Origin: Knoellia flava TL1
GTDB taxonomy: Bacteria; Actinomycetota; Actinomycetes; Actinomycetales; Dermatophilaceae
NCBI RefSeq assembly: GCF_000768675.1
Contig: NZ_AVPI01000005.1
Coordinates: forward strand, 1 to 64,000
Reading direction: 5' to 3'
Length of the DNA: 64,000 nt
Shown: positions 25,617-35,006 of the stretch, piece by piece
Numbering within the stretch: position 1 is the first letter of the stretch
Layout of the letters: each line of letters opens with the position of its first letter
Position numbers and translations under genes: made by a program
Notes under the pieces: model-generated
Seen by the model: only the letters and a program-made list of their open reading frames with translations
Told to the model about the DNA's origin: nothing
Database searches by the model: none

Positions 25617-27307
25617 ATGACGACGAGTAGCGCGGTGAGCGGGCAGGACCGGTATGCCGGCCTGCTCGCGGCCGCTGCCTCCCTCACCTCCGAGGAGCTC
25701 CTCGATGTCGTCGAGGACGCCCAGCGTGAGATCGACGCCGCCCACGCGCGGCAGGCGGTGGCGCTGGCGCACCTGTCGGCGACCGAGCCGGTGCGGCAGG
25801 AGGACGGCACGACCGTCGAGGTCCACCGCGGGCTGGGGCATCAGCGGCTCGACGCGCCCGAGCTCGCGGCGTCGCGTCTGGGGGTGTCGGTGCACGTCGC
25901 CACGACCCGCGTCGAGGACGCGGTGCGTCAGCTGACCCGCACGCCGGCGCTGGTCGACGCGATGGCCGCGGGGGTGCTCGACCTGCGCCGGGCGGCCGTC
26001 GTCACCGACGAGACCGAGTTCCTCGACGCCGGCGACGCCGCCGCGGTGGTCGACGCGTTGGCGCCACACTGGGCCGGGGTCACCGTCGGCCCGCTGCGAC
26101 GGCTCGCCGCGCGCACCGTGGCCCGGTTCTTCCCCGGGAGCGTCGCCGCCGAGGCCGACCGGGTCCGGGCACGCCGGGCCCTGACCCGCGTCACCGGCGA
26201 GCACGGCGTCGACACCTGGCGCGGCGACGTCCTCGTCGAGCAGTCCCGGCCCGCATGGGCAGCGGTCACCGAGCTCGCCCGCCGGCTCGTGCGCGAAGGC
26301 GTCGCCGACTCCCTCGCCCAGGCCCGCTCCGACGCGATGATGCGGCTCATCCTCGAGCACAGCGACGTCAGGGTCGTCGTCCACACCACCCGCGCCGCCG
26401 ACACCGCAGACGCCCAACCCGAGCAGGCGGCGGGTCTCCGCGGGAACCCGGCTGCTCGCCCACGCGCAGCCAACGAGGACTGGGTGGAGGTCGGCGGGTT
26501 CGGAGCCCCGGGCACGGCCTTCGTCCCGGCGGACGCGGTCGGCCCGGCCAATGGCCCGGCGGACGGACGGATTCGTCCTCATGCACGTTCGGGGCTGGTG
26601 TGTGACCGCGGGACCGGGGCACTGGTCGGCGGGCATGTCCCCGCCGGACTGGCCCCCGGCCGCGACCTCACCCGCACCGCCCCCATCGCCTTGACCGACG
26701 ACAGCGGCGCCCCAGCGTGCACGACCTACCGCATCCCCGCAGCCATGGTCAGGTTCGTCCGGCTTCGGGACGGGTCCTGCCGGTTCCCCGGATGCTCCAC
26801 CCCAGCCCGCCAGTGCGACCTCGACCACGTCAGACCCTGGCCGACCGGACCCACCTCCACCACCAACCTCATCTGCTTGTGCCGACGCCACCACCGCATC
26901 AAGCAACGCGACGGCTGGACCCTGCGCCTGCACCCCGACGCCACCATCACCTGGACCGACCCCACCGGCCGCACCTCCAACACCACCCGGTCGACCACCT
27001 CCACCTCGCAGCCACCACCCCTGCACACACGGCGGCGTCCGAGCACTTCGGCACGCATCAGGGTTCGTCCGTGCCGCGACGGCACATCGACCTCAGCCTC
27101 CTCGACGAGGACCTCGCCGAGCTCCTCGCCGACCACCACACCCGAGAGGCCCGACACCGGCGCCACCGACCAGGCCCCAGCCGGCACCTCACCTTCGACG
27201 CACACGAGCCCAGCACGACACCGTTAGACCCGGACTGGGTCTGGCCGCAACGCGCCTACGAACCGCCACCACCACCGGCACCCCGCCCCGACGTCATCCC
27301 CTTCTGA
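25617..27307 (+). pseudogene. DUF222 / 13E12-type HNH endonuclease gene, frameshifted near the 3' end
   Basis: The first 455 residues show the DUF222 domain (ELLDVVEDAQREIDAAHARQ, RTPALVDAMAAGVLDLRRA). The HNH zinc core follows: CRFPGCSTPARQCDLDHVRPW, then NLICLCRRHHRIKQ. After about residue 455 the frame drifts into low-complexity sequence. The true continuation (PVDHLHLAATTPAHTAA to PRPDVIPF) is in another frame, ending at 27307. One extra C in the CCC at 26986-26988 restores 563 residues. The HNH core is intact in either case. A perfect LexA box lies upstream, matching the known SOS control of 13E12 family genes in mycobacteria. Confidence 0.8.
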
Positions 27308-27382
27308 GTCCGTCCCTGTAGGACCGTCGCGCTGCCGCACCGCCGCCCGCCGCACCCAAGGCCGCCTACGCGCCAGCGTCGC

Positions 27383-27966
27383 TCAGGTGCCCGACTGCGG
27401 GCGCCAACCCGGCGGCGGGTCCTCGCCGACGCGACCGTCGACCGCTTCGCGCAGCAGGTCGGCATGCCCGGTGTGGCGGCCGTACTCCTCGGCGTGGTCA
27501 AGCACGAGCCGTCGCAGGCTCACCTGCTCTCCGTCGGGACCCGTGCGGGCGATCGGCTGGTCGAGCCCGCCCTGCGCGACGAGCCGGTCGAGCGTGGCGC
27601 GCGAGCGTTCGACCGCAGCGTCGTAGCGCCGGTAGAGCGACTCGACCGTGTCATCTGGCGTGAGCGTGAGGTCCCAGTTCTCGTCCTCGTCCCACCGGTT
27701 GTCGTCCCAGTCCGGCGGCATCTCCCTCCCCGCGAGCTTGACGAAGAACGCAAGTCTTCCTGGACGGCGAGGTGCTTGAGCAGCGCGCCGAGCGAGAGCG
27801 TCGACGGGCCGAGCGTGGCCGCGAGCCCGGCGGCGTCGAGCCCGTCCGCTTTCCACCGGAAGGTCCACCGCAGCCGGTCGAGCGCCCCGAGCACGTGCTC
27901 GGCCTCGCTCCCGCTCAGCGGCGGCTCCCACGGTGTCTCCTCGCTGCCCGGAACCGGGTCGGTCAT
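27383..27966 (-). pseudogene. DinB / mycothiol-transferase family gene, frameshifted
   Basis: The first frame from ATG 27966 gives MTDPVPGSEETPWEPPLSGS to LGALLKHLAVQED. The second gives FFVKLAGREMPPDWDDNRW to the stop at 27383, with HAEEYGRHTGHADLLRE. Together they make the four-helix DinB/DUF664 fold with its metal histidines (KHL, EYGRHTGHADL). Adding one G at the GCAAG site near 27751 joins them into 194 residues. The ATG overlaps the stop of the upstream pentapeptide/DinB gene as ATGA, so the reading unit was designed to be coupled. Confidence 0.75.
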
Positions 27967-28943
27967 GACCTCTCCTCGCCACCGGGAGACGCGCCCGTAT
28001 GCCGGCCGCCCCCGTCCTCGGCGGTCGTCGCGCCAGCGCCCGCCGCGACGCGCGACTCGAGGACCGCGAGGTCGCGTTCGGCGAACTGGCGGTGCCACCA
28101 CTCCTCGTTGAGGAGCGTGTCGAGGCACTCCCGAACGGGGAAGCTCTCACCGGCCGGCGGCCAGCCGACTCCGTCGACCGGGTCCGTCATCGCGGCGAGC
28201 CGCTCGTCGGTGAGGTCGGCGAGGTACGCCCGGACCCTCTCGAACCGGTCGCGCCGCAGCTCGAGGACCTCGTCGAGCGTCGGCCGGGCGGCGCGGTCCT
28301 GCGGCACTCCGGGTGTCGGCCGCATCTCGTCCCACGGCAGCTCGAGCGGGTGCCACGGCGAGGGGTCGCCCAGGATGGCGCGGCTCAGCCACGAGCTCGT
28401 CGCGAAGGGCAGGTGCCGCAGCGTCTGGACGAAGGACCACTCGCCCTCGACGCTCTCGTGCAGGAGCTCGGGGTCGGACTCGGCCAGCCGGCGGGCACGC
28501 TCGACCGTCCCGACCCACAGGCCGTCCAGGGTCTCCCACGCGGCGCGGTAGCCGTCGGGGTCGACCGGGTGAAGCGCCGCGCGCTCTGGGTGGAGACGGT
28601 CGAGCTCGGCCTCGACGAGCGGTCCGACGTCGACGCCGTTGACGGTGAGCCCCTCGACCTCGCCCCAGATCTCGACGCCGGTGAGGTAGGCCCCGCGAAC
28701 CCGGACCTGCTCGAGCGCGACGTTGCGCAGGTCGACCTTGCTGAGGTCGACCGACCGCATCGTCGAGCCGGTGAGGTCGACGCGGTTCCACGACGACCCG
28801 CTGAGGTCGACGTGGTCGAGGACCGCGCCGAGCAGCTGCTCGTCGCGGAACTCGCGCACGCCGTCCACACCGACCGGGCCCGCTTCCGAGCCGACCCCCG
28901 AGACTGCCGGGACGTCGGCGGAAGCAGGGTCCCCTGTGTTCAC
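27963..28943 (-). CDS. Pentapeptide-repeat and DinB-fold fusion protein
   Basis: The protein has 326 residues. The N-terminal part (about 40-85) is a short pentapeptide-repeat run (LLGAVLDHVDLSGSSWNRV, then TGSTMRSVDLSKVDLRNV). The rest is a DinB-type helical bundle (SVEGEWSFVQTLRHLPFATS, VRECLDTLLNEEWWHRQFAERDL) with metal-type histidines. The start GTG 28943 overlaps the dienelactone-hydrolase stop (GTGA), and its own stop overlaps the next DinB gene (ATGA). It probably acts in thiol or small-molecule transfer; the substrate is unknown. Confidence 0.75.
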   Translation of the reverse strand: MNTGDPASADVPAVSGVGSEAGPVGVDGVREFRDEQLLGAVLDHVDLSGSSWNRVDLTGSTMRSVDLSKVDLRNVALEQVRVRGAYLTGVEIWGEVEGLTVNGVDVGPLVEAELDRLHPERAALHPVDPDGYRAAWETLDGLWVGTVERARRLAESDPELLHESVEGEWSFVQTLRHLPFATSSWLSRAILGDPSPWHPLELPWDEMRPTPGVPQDRAARPTLDEVLELRRDRFERVRAYLADLTDERLAAMTDPVDGVGWPPAGESFPVRECLDTLLNEEWWHRQFAERDLAVLESRVAAGAGATTAEDGGGRHTGASPGGEERS

Positions 28944-29512
28944 AGCGTCCTCAGGAACTCGATCGACCGCTCCAGCACGAGCCGGGTCGCGCCCTCGTCG
29001 TAGCCGTCGAGCGAGCTGTCGGCGAAGAGGTGGCCGTCGCCCGGGTAGAGGAACATCTGGGCGCCGGGCGTGGACCCGACGAACGGCCGCGCCACGTCGA
29101 TGTCGCCCTCGTCGACGAAGAACGGGTCCTTGTCCATCGCGTGGATCTGCACCGGCACCCCCGAGGGCCACGTCCCGAACTCCGCCGGGTCCGCGAACCC
29201 GTGGTAGAACAGCCCGCCCAGCGCCCCCGGCCGGGTCTCGAGCAGCTGCTGGGCCGGCATGACGCCGAGGGAGAAACCGGCATACACGACCGCGGTCGGG
29301 AGATCGGCGACGGAGCGCACCCCGCGCGCCCGCACCTCACCGAAGCCCACGCTGCCGCAGTACTCCGCGCCCTCGTCGATCGACCCGAAGGTCCGCCCCT
29401 CGAAGAGGTCGGGCGTGTGGACGGTGTGGCCGACCCCGCGCAGCGCGTCGGCGAAGGCGACGACGCCGGGGGTGAGGCCCTGGATGTGGTGGAAGAGAAC
29501 GATGTCGGTCAT
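28940..29512 (-). CDS. Dienelactone hydrolase family protein with serine nucleophile
   Basis: This 190-residue alpha/beta hydrolase of the DLH type has MTDIVLFHHIQGLTPGV at the start, GFSLGVMPAQ at the nucleophile elbow, FFVDEGDID for the acid and PGDGHLF for the catalytic histidine. Classical DLH has Cys at the elbow; here it is Ser. It is the first gene of a three-gene overlapping operon. A leaderless -10 box (TACGTT on the minus strand, 29519-29524) lies 6 nt before the ATG. It diverges from the WYL regulator gene. Confidence 0.85.
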   Translation of the reverse strand: MTDIVLFHHIQGLTPGVVAFADALRGVGHTVHTPDLFEGRTFGSIDEGAEYCGSVGFGEVRARGVRSVADLPTAVVYAGFSLGVMPAQQLLETRPGALGGLFYHGFADPAEFGTWPSGVPVQIHAMDKDPFFVDEGDIDVARPFVGSTPGAQMFLYPGDGHLFADSSLDGYDEGATRLVLERSIEFLRTL

Positions 29513-29531
29513 GGCGCCAACGTAGGACGGA

Positions 29532-29554
29532 TTGCGGACGGAAGGCTTCCGCAA
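29532..29554. promoter_or_regulatory. Inverted repeat in the DLH-WYL divergent region, candidate operator
   Basis: TTGCGGA (29532-29538), 9-nt spacer, TCCGCAA (29548-29554). It lies upstream of the DLH operon promoter and before the WYL start at 29583, in the position expected for autoregulation by the divergent WYL protein. Confidence 0.5.
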
Positions 29555-29582
29555 CGGACGCGGATGCGAAAAACTTCGCCGT

Positions 29583-30560
29583 ATGCCGTCCACGACCTTC
29601 GACGCCGACCTCGTCGACGCGAGCCCGACCGCTCGTGCACTGCGGGCACTCGAGCTCATCCAGGGCCAGCCGGGCATCACCGCCGACCGGCTGGGCGACC
29701 GCCTCGGGGTCACGCCCCGGGCTGCCCGGCGCTACGTCGCGACGCTGCGCGAGGCCGGCATACCCATCTCGTCGGTGAGCGGTCCAGCGGGTGGCTACCG
29801 GCCGGGGCGCGGACTGCGGCCGTCTCCGGTCGTCTTCACCTCGGCCGAGGCTCTCGGCCTCGTCATGGCCGTCCTCGACGGGCACCACGACCCCGACGAC
29901 ACCGACGACCCCGTGGGCAGCGGCATCGCCAAGATCCTGCGCACGCTGCCCGAATCCGTTGCGGCACAGGCCGACACGGTGCGCCGCGTCGCCGCGCCCG
30001 TCCCCGACCGCGCCGACGCGCGGCCGGCCCCGGGCCCGACGGCGACCCTCGTCCGGGCCTGCGCGGACGGGCGCGAGGTCCGCGTCGACTACCGCACCGA
30101 GACCGGGCGCGAGCTCGTCCTCGACGTGCAGCCGTGGGCGGTGGTCGTGCGGCACAGCCGGTGGTACCTCCTCTGCCACTCGCTCACGTCGGACGCCACC
30201 CGCGCCTACCGGATCGACCGCGTGAGCCGGGTGGTCCTCCTCGACGGGACCTTCACCCCGCCACCGGACCTCGACCCCGTCGACGCCCTCGTGCGCCACC
30301 TCGGCGAGGGCTGGGACCACCCCGTCGAGGTCGCCGTCGACGCACCCGCCGACCTCGTCGAGCGGTGCATCCCCACGACGATGGGCCGCGTCGACCCGGT
30401 GACCGAGACGACGTGCCGCCTCGTCGGCAGCACGAGCAACCCCACCTCGTATGCCGCGGACCTCGCCTCCCTGCCCGGCGCCTTTCGCGTCGAGCGGGGA
30501 GACGAGGTCCGTGCGGCGGTGCGTGCCCTGGGGGAGCGGATGATCGCCGCCTCCGGCTGA
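29583..30560 (+). CDS. YafY-like transcriptional regulator (HTH plus WYL domain)
   Basis: The protein has 325 residues. The N-terminal winged HTH has ADRLGDRLGVTPRAARRYVATLREAGIPI, then SGPAGGYRPG. The central WYL domain has WAVVVRHSRWYLLCHS and RAYRIDRVSRV, followed by a WCX-like C-terminus. WYL proteins bind nucleic acids or small ligands and usually control adjacent genes. It diverges from the DLH/pentapeptide/DinB operon with a palindromic site between them. Its ATG lies within a GTATGCCG motif. I infer that it regulates this operon. Confidence 0.87.
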   Translation: MPSTTFDADLVDASPTARALRALELIQGQPGITADRLGDRLGVTPRAARRYVATLREAGIPISSVSGPAGGYRPGRGLRPSPVVFTSAEALGLVMAVLDGHHDPDDTDDPVGSGIAKILRTLPESVAAQADTVRRVAAPVPDRADARPAPGPTATLVRACADGREVRVDYRTETGRELVLDVQPWAVVVRHSRWYLLCHSLTSDATRAYRIDRVSRVVLLDGTFTPPPDLDPVDALVRHLGEGWDHPVEVAVDAPADLVERCIPTTMGRVDPVTETTCRLVGSTSNPTSYAADLASLPGAFRVERGDEVRAAVRALGERMIAASG

Positions 30561-30649
30561 GGAAGTCGAAGGTCGTCAGCCGGCGAGCCGGGTCAGGCCT
30601 CGGGCAGCCGCCGTCCGGGTGCCCTTCCGGCTGCCCGTCCGTGTGCCCG

Positions 30650-32230
<1,581 letters not shown>

Positions 32231-32306
32231 CTCGTCAATCCTTCCGATGGGGTGGACGCGACGACCCTGACAGCCGGTCGATGGTCGCAGGAAGGGTTGC
32301 GAGGGG

Positions 32307-32319
32307 GTTAACAGTTAAC
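32307..32319. promoter_or_regulatory. Double GTTAAC site upstream of the subtilase gene
   Basis: GTTAAC, one A, GTTAAC: an AT-rich symmetric site in a GC-rich stretch, about 77 bp before the subtilase start. It overlaps the stop codon of the XRE regulator gene upstream. It is a candidate operator for that regulator or another one. Confidence 0.4.
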
Positions 32320-33232
32320 TCGGGCCGAGCGACGGCTGTGCCGAGCCGGTGGACACGGGCGCCTCGTCCGGCCAGGACCAGCGCAGCCCGGTCGTGCCGG
32401 GGGTGTTGTCGGCGTGCACCACCGTCGCCCGGTGCTCGAGGTCGAGACCGACGAGTGCCTCCCGCTCGTGCGTGAACGCCGTCACGGACTCGGGGCGCGC
32501 GTCGCGGTGGAACTCCACCTCGAGCAGGAGCTCTCGCAACGGGGTGCGCAGCCTGCGGGTGTACTCGACCTCGTAGGGGCCGACGCCGCCCCAGTCGAGC
32601 TCGTACTCGACGATGACGGTCTCACCGCGCCGCAGCGGCTGGCAGAAGTGCAGCTCGGCGCCGACGACGCCGCCCTCGGGCGCGACCTCGAGCCGGCCGA
32701 GGCGAGCGCCGCGGACGACCGTGAGGCGGGGCAGGGGCACGGTCGGGTCGTCCTGCTGGTGCAGGAGCACGCGCCGGTCCGGCCCGTCGCAGCGGGCGCG
32801 CATCGCCTGGCGGACGGTGAGGCTCGTCGTCCGCCGGTCGGCGCCCACGAGCAAGCGGTCGTGCAGCATGACCCGGTCGAGCTCGGTGTCCCACTGGGTG
32901 TCGAGCAGGGCAAGGACCGCGGTGGCGCAGTCCTGCTCCCACAGGGTGTCGAGCCCGGGGACCCGGGTCCGCCGGCTGCGCTCACGAGCGCGCGGGAGCA
33001 CCCCGACGAGCTCTCCGCGCCGGAGCTCGAGGACCTCCTCGAGGTGGGCGAGCGTGGTGAGCGAGGAGCGCCGACCCGGCTCGCTGCGGCCGGACTTCCA
33101 GTAGCTCAGGGTGGCGACGCTCACCGCTGCCCCGCGCTCGTCGAGGCGCGCCTGGATCCGGTCGAGGCTGAGCCCACGCTGCTCGATGGCGCGCCGCAGC
33201 GTGTCCGCGAAGGTTCCGGCCGGGTCGGACAT
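32315..33232 (-). CDS. XRE-type helix-turn-helix regulator
   Basis: The protein has 305 residues. The N-terminal HTH (FADTLRRAIEQRGLSLDRIQ, VSVATLSYWKSGRSEPGRRSSL) occupies about residues 10-60. The remaining 240 residues lack a known signature but are beta-rich (VIVEYELDWGGVGPYEVEY), perhaps a ligand or protein-binding domain. The start is taken at ATG 33232 (MSDPAG). It lies upstream of and in line with the subtilase gene, so it may control it, but the role is not shown by the sequence. Confidence 0.7.
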   Translation of the reverse strand: MSDPAGTFADTLRRAIEQRGLSLDRIQARLDERGAAVSVATLSYWKSGRSEPGRRSSLTTLAHLEEVLELRRGELVGVLPRARERSRRTRVPGLDTLWEQDCATAVLALLDTQWDTELDRVMLHDRLLVGADRRTTSLTVRQAMRARCDGPDRRVLLHQQDDPTVPLPRLTVVRGARLGRLEVAPEGGVVGAELHFCQPLRRGETVIVEYELDWGGVGPYEVEYTRRLRTPLRELLLEVEFHRDARPESVTAFTHEREALVGLDLEHRATVVHADNTPGTTGLRWSWPDEAPVSTGSAQPSLGPS

Positions 33233-33324
33233 CCGAACCACTCAACCATCTCCGCGGTCGGCGCGCTCGTCGAGGAGGCCCCGGCCCTCTTGCCTCTGCG
33301 GGCCATCGAGGGTGAGGTGGGGGC

Positions 33325-33753
33325 ATGGGCAAGCATCCGGCATACGTGCACACCGTCCTCGACACGAAGCGTCCGCGAGAGCTCGCCGAGTTCTATCGCC
33401 AGCTGCTCGGGCTCGTCTACCGCGCCGGTGACGAGCCGCCGACCGACGGCAGCCCCGACGACGCCGACTGGCTCGTCCTCACGCAGCCCGACGGCACCCG
33501 GCAGCTCGCCATCCAGGAGGAGCCCGAGCACCGCGCCACGACGTGGCCCGACCACGACGTGCCGCAGCAGCTGCACATCGACTACCTCGTCGAGTCCGTC
33601 GAGGAGCTCGAGCGACACAAGGACGAGGCATTGCGGCTGGGCGCTGAGCTGCGGCTCGACCGCAGCGACGACGAGGAGGAGCCGCTCTACGTCCTGGCCG
33701 ACCCGGCCGGCCACACGTTCTGCCTCTTCGTCGGCACTCACGGGGGGTTCTGA
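33325..33753 (+). CDS. VOC family protein
   Basis: This 142-residue glyoxalase-fold protein has HTVLDTKRPRELAEFYRQLLGL at the N-terminus and YVLADPAGHTFCLFVG at the C-terminus, typical of the VOC_like (Glyoxalase_6) group. An acidic run (DRSDDEEEP) precedes the last strand. The start is ATG 33325, diverging from the XRE regulator. The function is unknown. Confidence 0.82.
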   Translation: MGKHPAYVHTVLDTKRPRELAEFYRQLLGLVYRAGDEPPTDGSPDDADWLVLTQPDGTRQLAIQEEPEHRATTWPDHDVPQQLHIDYLVESVEELERHKDEALRLGAELRLDRSDDEEEPLYVLADPAGHTFCLFVGTHGGF

Positions 33754-33810
33754 GCCAGCGGACGCCCCCCGCCAGACCGCCGGGGTGGCCCGTGCCGTCA
33801 GACTGACCTG

Positions 33811-34404
33811 ATGCTGGACTCGGTCAACGCGTTCCTCGAGACGCACGCGAGTGCCGGCTGGCTCCTGCCCGCGCTCTTCGTCTACTTCGCCGTCGACGGC
33901 ATCGTCCCGCCGCTGCCGAGCGAGGGCGTGCTCGTCGCGCTGGCCGCCATCGGTGCCTCGACCGGCGCTCCGCACTGGCTGCCGCTGCTGCTCGTCGCGT
34001 GGGCCGGAGCGTGGGTCGGTGACAACCTCGCCTACCTCCTCGGCGACCGGACCGGCGTCGACCGGCTCGTCCGGCGCACCGACCGCGGCACGCGGGCGAT
34101 GGACTGGGCGCGACGAGGGTTCGACACGCGGGGCGCCCTCATCGTCGTCGTCGGACGGTGGATCCCCGTCGGGCGGGCGGCGGTCAACCTCATGGCCGGC
34201 GCGACCGGCTACTCACACCCTCGCTTCGCCTCGTATGCCGTCCTCGCAACCGGTCTGTGGTCGGCGTGGTCGGTGGGCCTCGGCATCCTCGCGGGGCGGT
34301 GGGTCGAGGACAACGCGCTGCTCGCAGGGGCGCTCGGGGCGGGGCTGGCGCTCGTCGTCGCCTTCGTCGTCGAGCGGGTCTCCCGGCGGTTCGCACCCGC
34401 CTGA
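33811..34404 (+). CDS. DedA family membrane protein
   Basis: This 197-residue protein has the DedA/VTT pattern: an N-terminal re-entrant region (LPALFVYFAVDGIVPPLPSEG), GAWVGDNLAYLLGDRTG, and VVGRWIPVGRAAVNLMAGATGYSHPRF with the conserved arginine and the G-x-x-x-M segment. Several transmembrane helices follow (SYAVLATGLWSAWSVGLGILAG, ALLAGALGAGLALVVAFVV). DedA proteins are proposed lipid scramblases or undecaprenyl-phosphate flippases. It is probably inner membrane. Confidence 0.87.
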   Translation: MLDSVNAFLETHASAGWLLPALFVYFAVDGIVPPLPSEGVLVALAAIGASTGAPHWLPLLLVAWAGAWVGDNLAYLLGDRTGVDRLVRRTDRGTRAMDWARRGFDTRGALIVVVGRWIPVGRAAVNLMAGATGYSHPRFASYAVLATGLWSAWSVGLGILAGRWVEDNALLAGALGAGLALVVAFVVERVSRRFAPA

Positions 34405-34439
34405 CGTCGTCGTCCGCGGCCGCCCGGCGCAATCCCGCC

Positions 34440-34445
34440 TAAAGT
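34440..34445 (+). promoter_or_regulatory. Leaderless -10 box of the DksA-like gene
   Basis: TAAAGT followed by 6 nt and the ATG at 34452. Confidence 0.55.
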
Positions 34446-34451
34446 CGGTCG

Positions 34452-34775
34452 ATGGACACCTCCACGGCAGCCGATGTGCTGCGTGCCAAGGAGCAGTCGC
34501 TGCTCGACGAGCTCGCCACCGTGACCCGGCCGCTCGGCGAGTCCGGCTCGATCTCCTTCGGCAAGCGCATCGGCGAGGGCACGTCGATCGCGGTCGACCG
34601 GCTGACCTCGGTCTCGGTGCAGGAGCGGCTGCTCGCCACCCTCGCCCAGGTGAGGACGGCGCTGGCGCGGATCGACGACGGCACCTATGGCACGTGCGAG
34701 GTCTGCGGCCGGCCGATCGGGGACGAGCGCCTCGAGGCGCGACCCTGGGCGGTTCGCTGCGTCGCCGACAGCTGA
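34452..34775 (+). CDS. TraR/DksA C4-type zinc finger protein
   Basis: The protein has 107 residues. An N-terminal coiled-coil region is followed by the zinc-finger region ARIDDGTYGTCEVCGRPIGDERLEARPWAVRCVAD. Three cysteines (CEVC and RCVAD) are present; the fourth usual Cys is Asp, so metal binding may be altered. DksA-like proteins enter the RNA polymerase secondary channel or act as small regulators. It has a leaderless promoter. Confidence 0.85.
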   Translation: MDTSTAADVLRAKEQSLLDELATVTRPLGESGSISFGKRIGEGTSIAVDRLTSVSVQERLLATLAQVRTALARIDDGTYGTCEVCGRPIGDERLEARPWAVRCVADS

Positions 34776-34787
34776 GTGCTCCGGTGC

Positions 34788-34811
34788 CAGCCACCGCCAC
34801 GCCCGTGGCTG
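34788..34811 (+). terminator. Hairpin after the DksA-like gene
   Basis: CAGCCAC (34788-34794) and GTGGCTG (34805-34811) with a 10-nt loop, 12 bp after the stop. It is immediately followed by a GTATGCCG motif in reverse. No U-run is visible. Confidence 0.4.
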
Positions 34812-35006
34812 ACGGCATACGGGTGGTGTGGATGGCGCTGCCGCCTGAGGGTTGTCGGTGGTCGAGGTGAAGAACTGGTGGAGATCGGCGCCGGTGGCGG
34901 GTCTCGGCGCGACCGCTCGCAGGACCTGATGACAGAGTGACGGGGTCGCCGTGACCGGCATCCGGGCCGCGGCGGGACCGTGTTCGGATCGACGAGGGGT
35001 TGTGCA

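Noticed and set aside
21434-27966. Programmed ribosomal frameshifting as the explanation for the four broken genes
   Set aside because: No slippery site with a downstream structure was noticed, the gene families are unrelated, and all need the same +1 G/C repair. Sequence error or decay is simpler.
21380-27966. A prophage or genomic island around the Imm5-Arr gene
   Set aside because: There is no integrase, tRNA site, transposase or phage gene. Only broken housekeeping-type genes are present.
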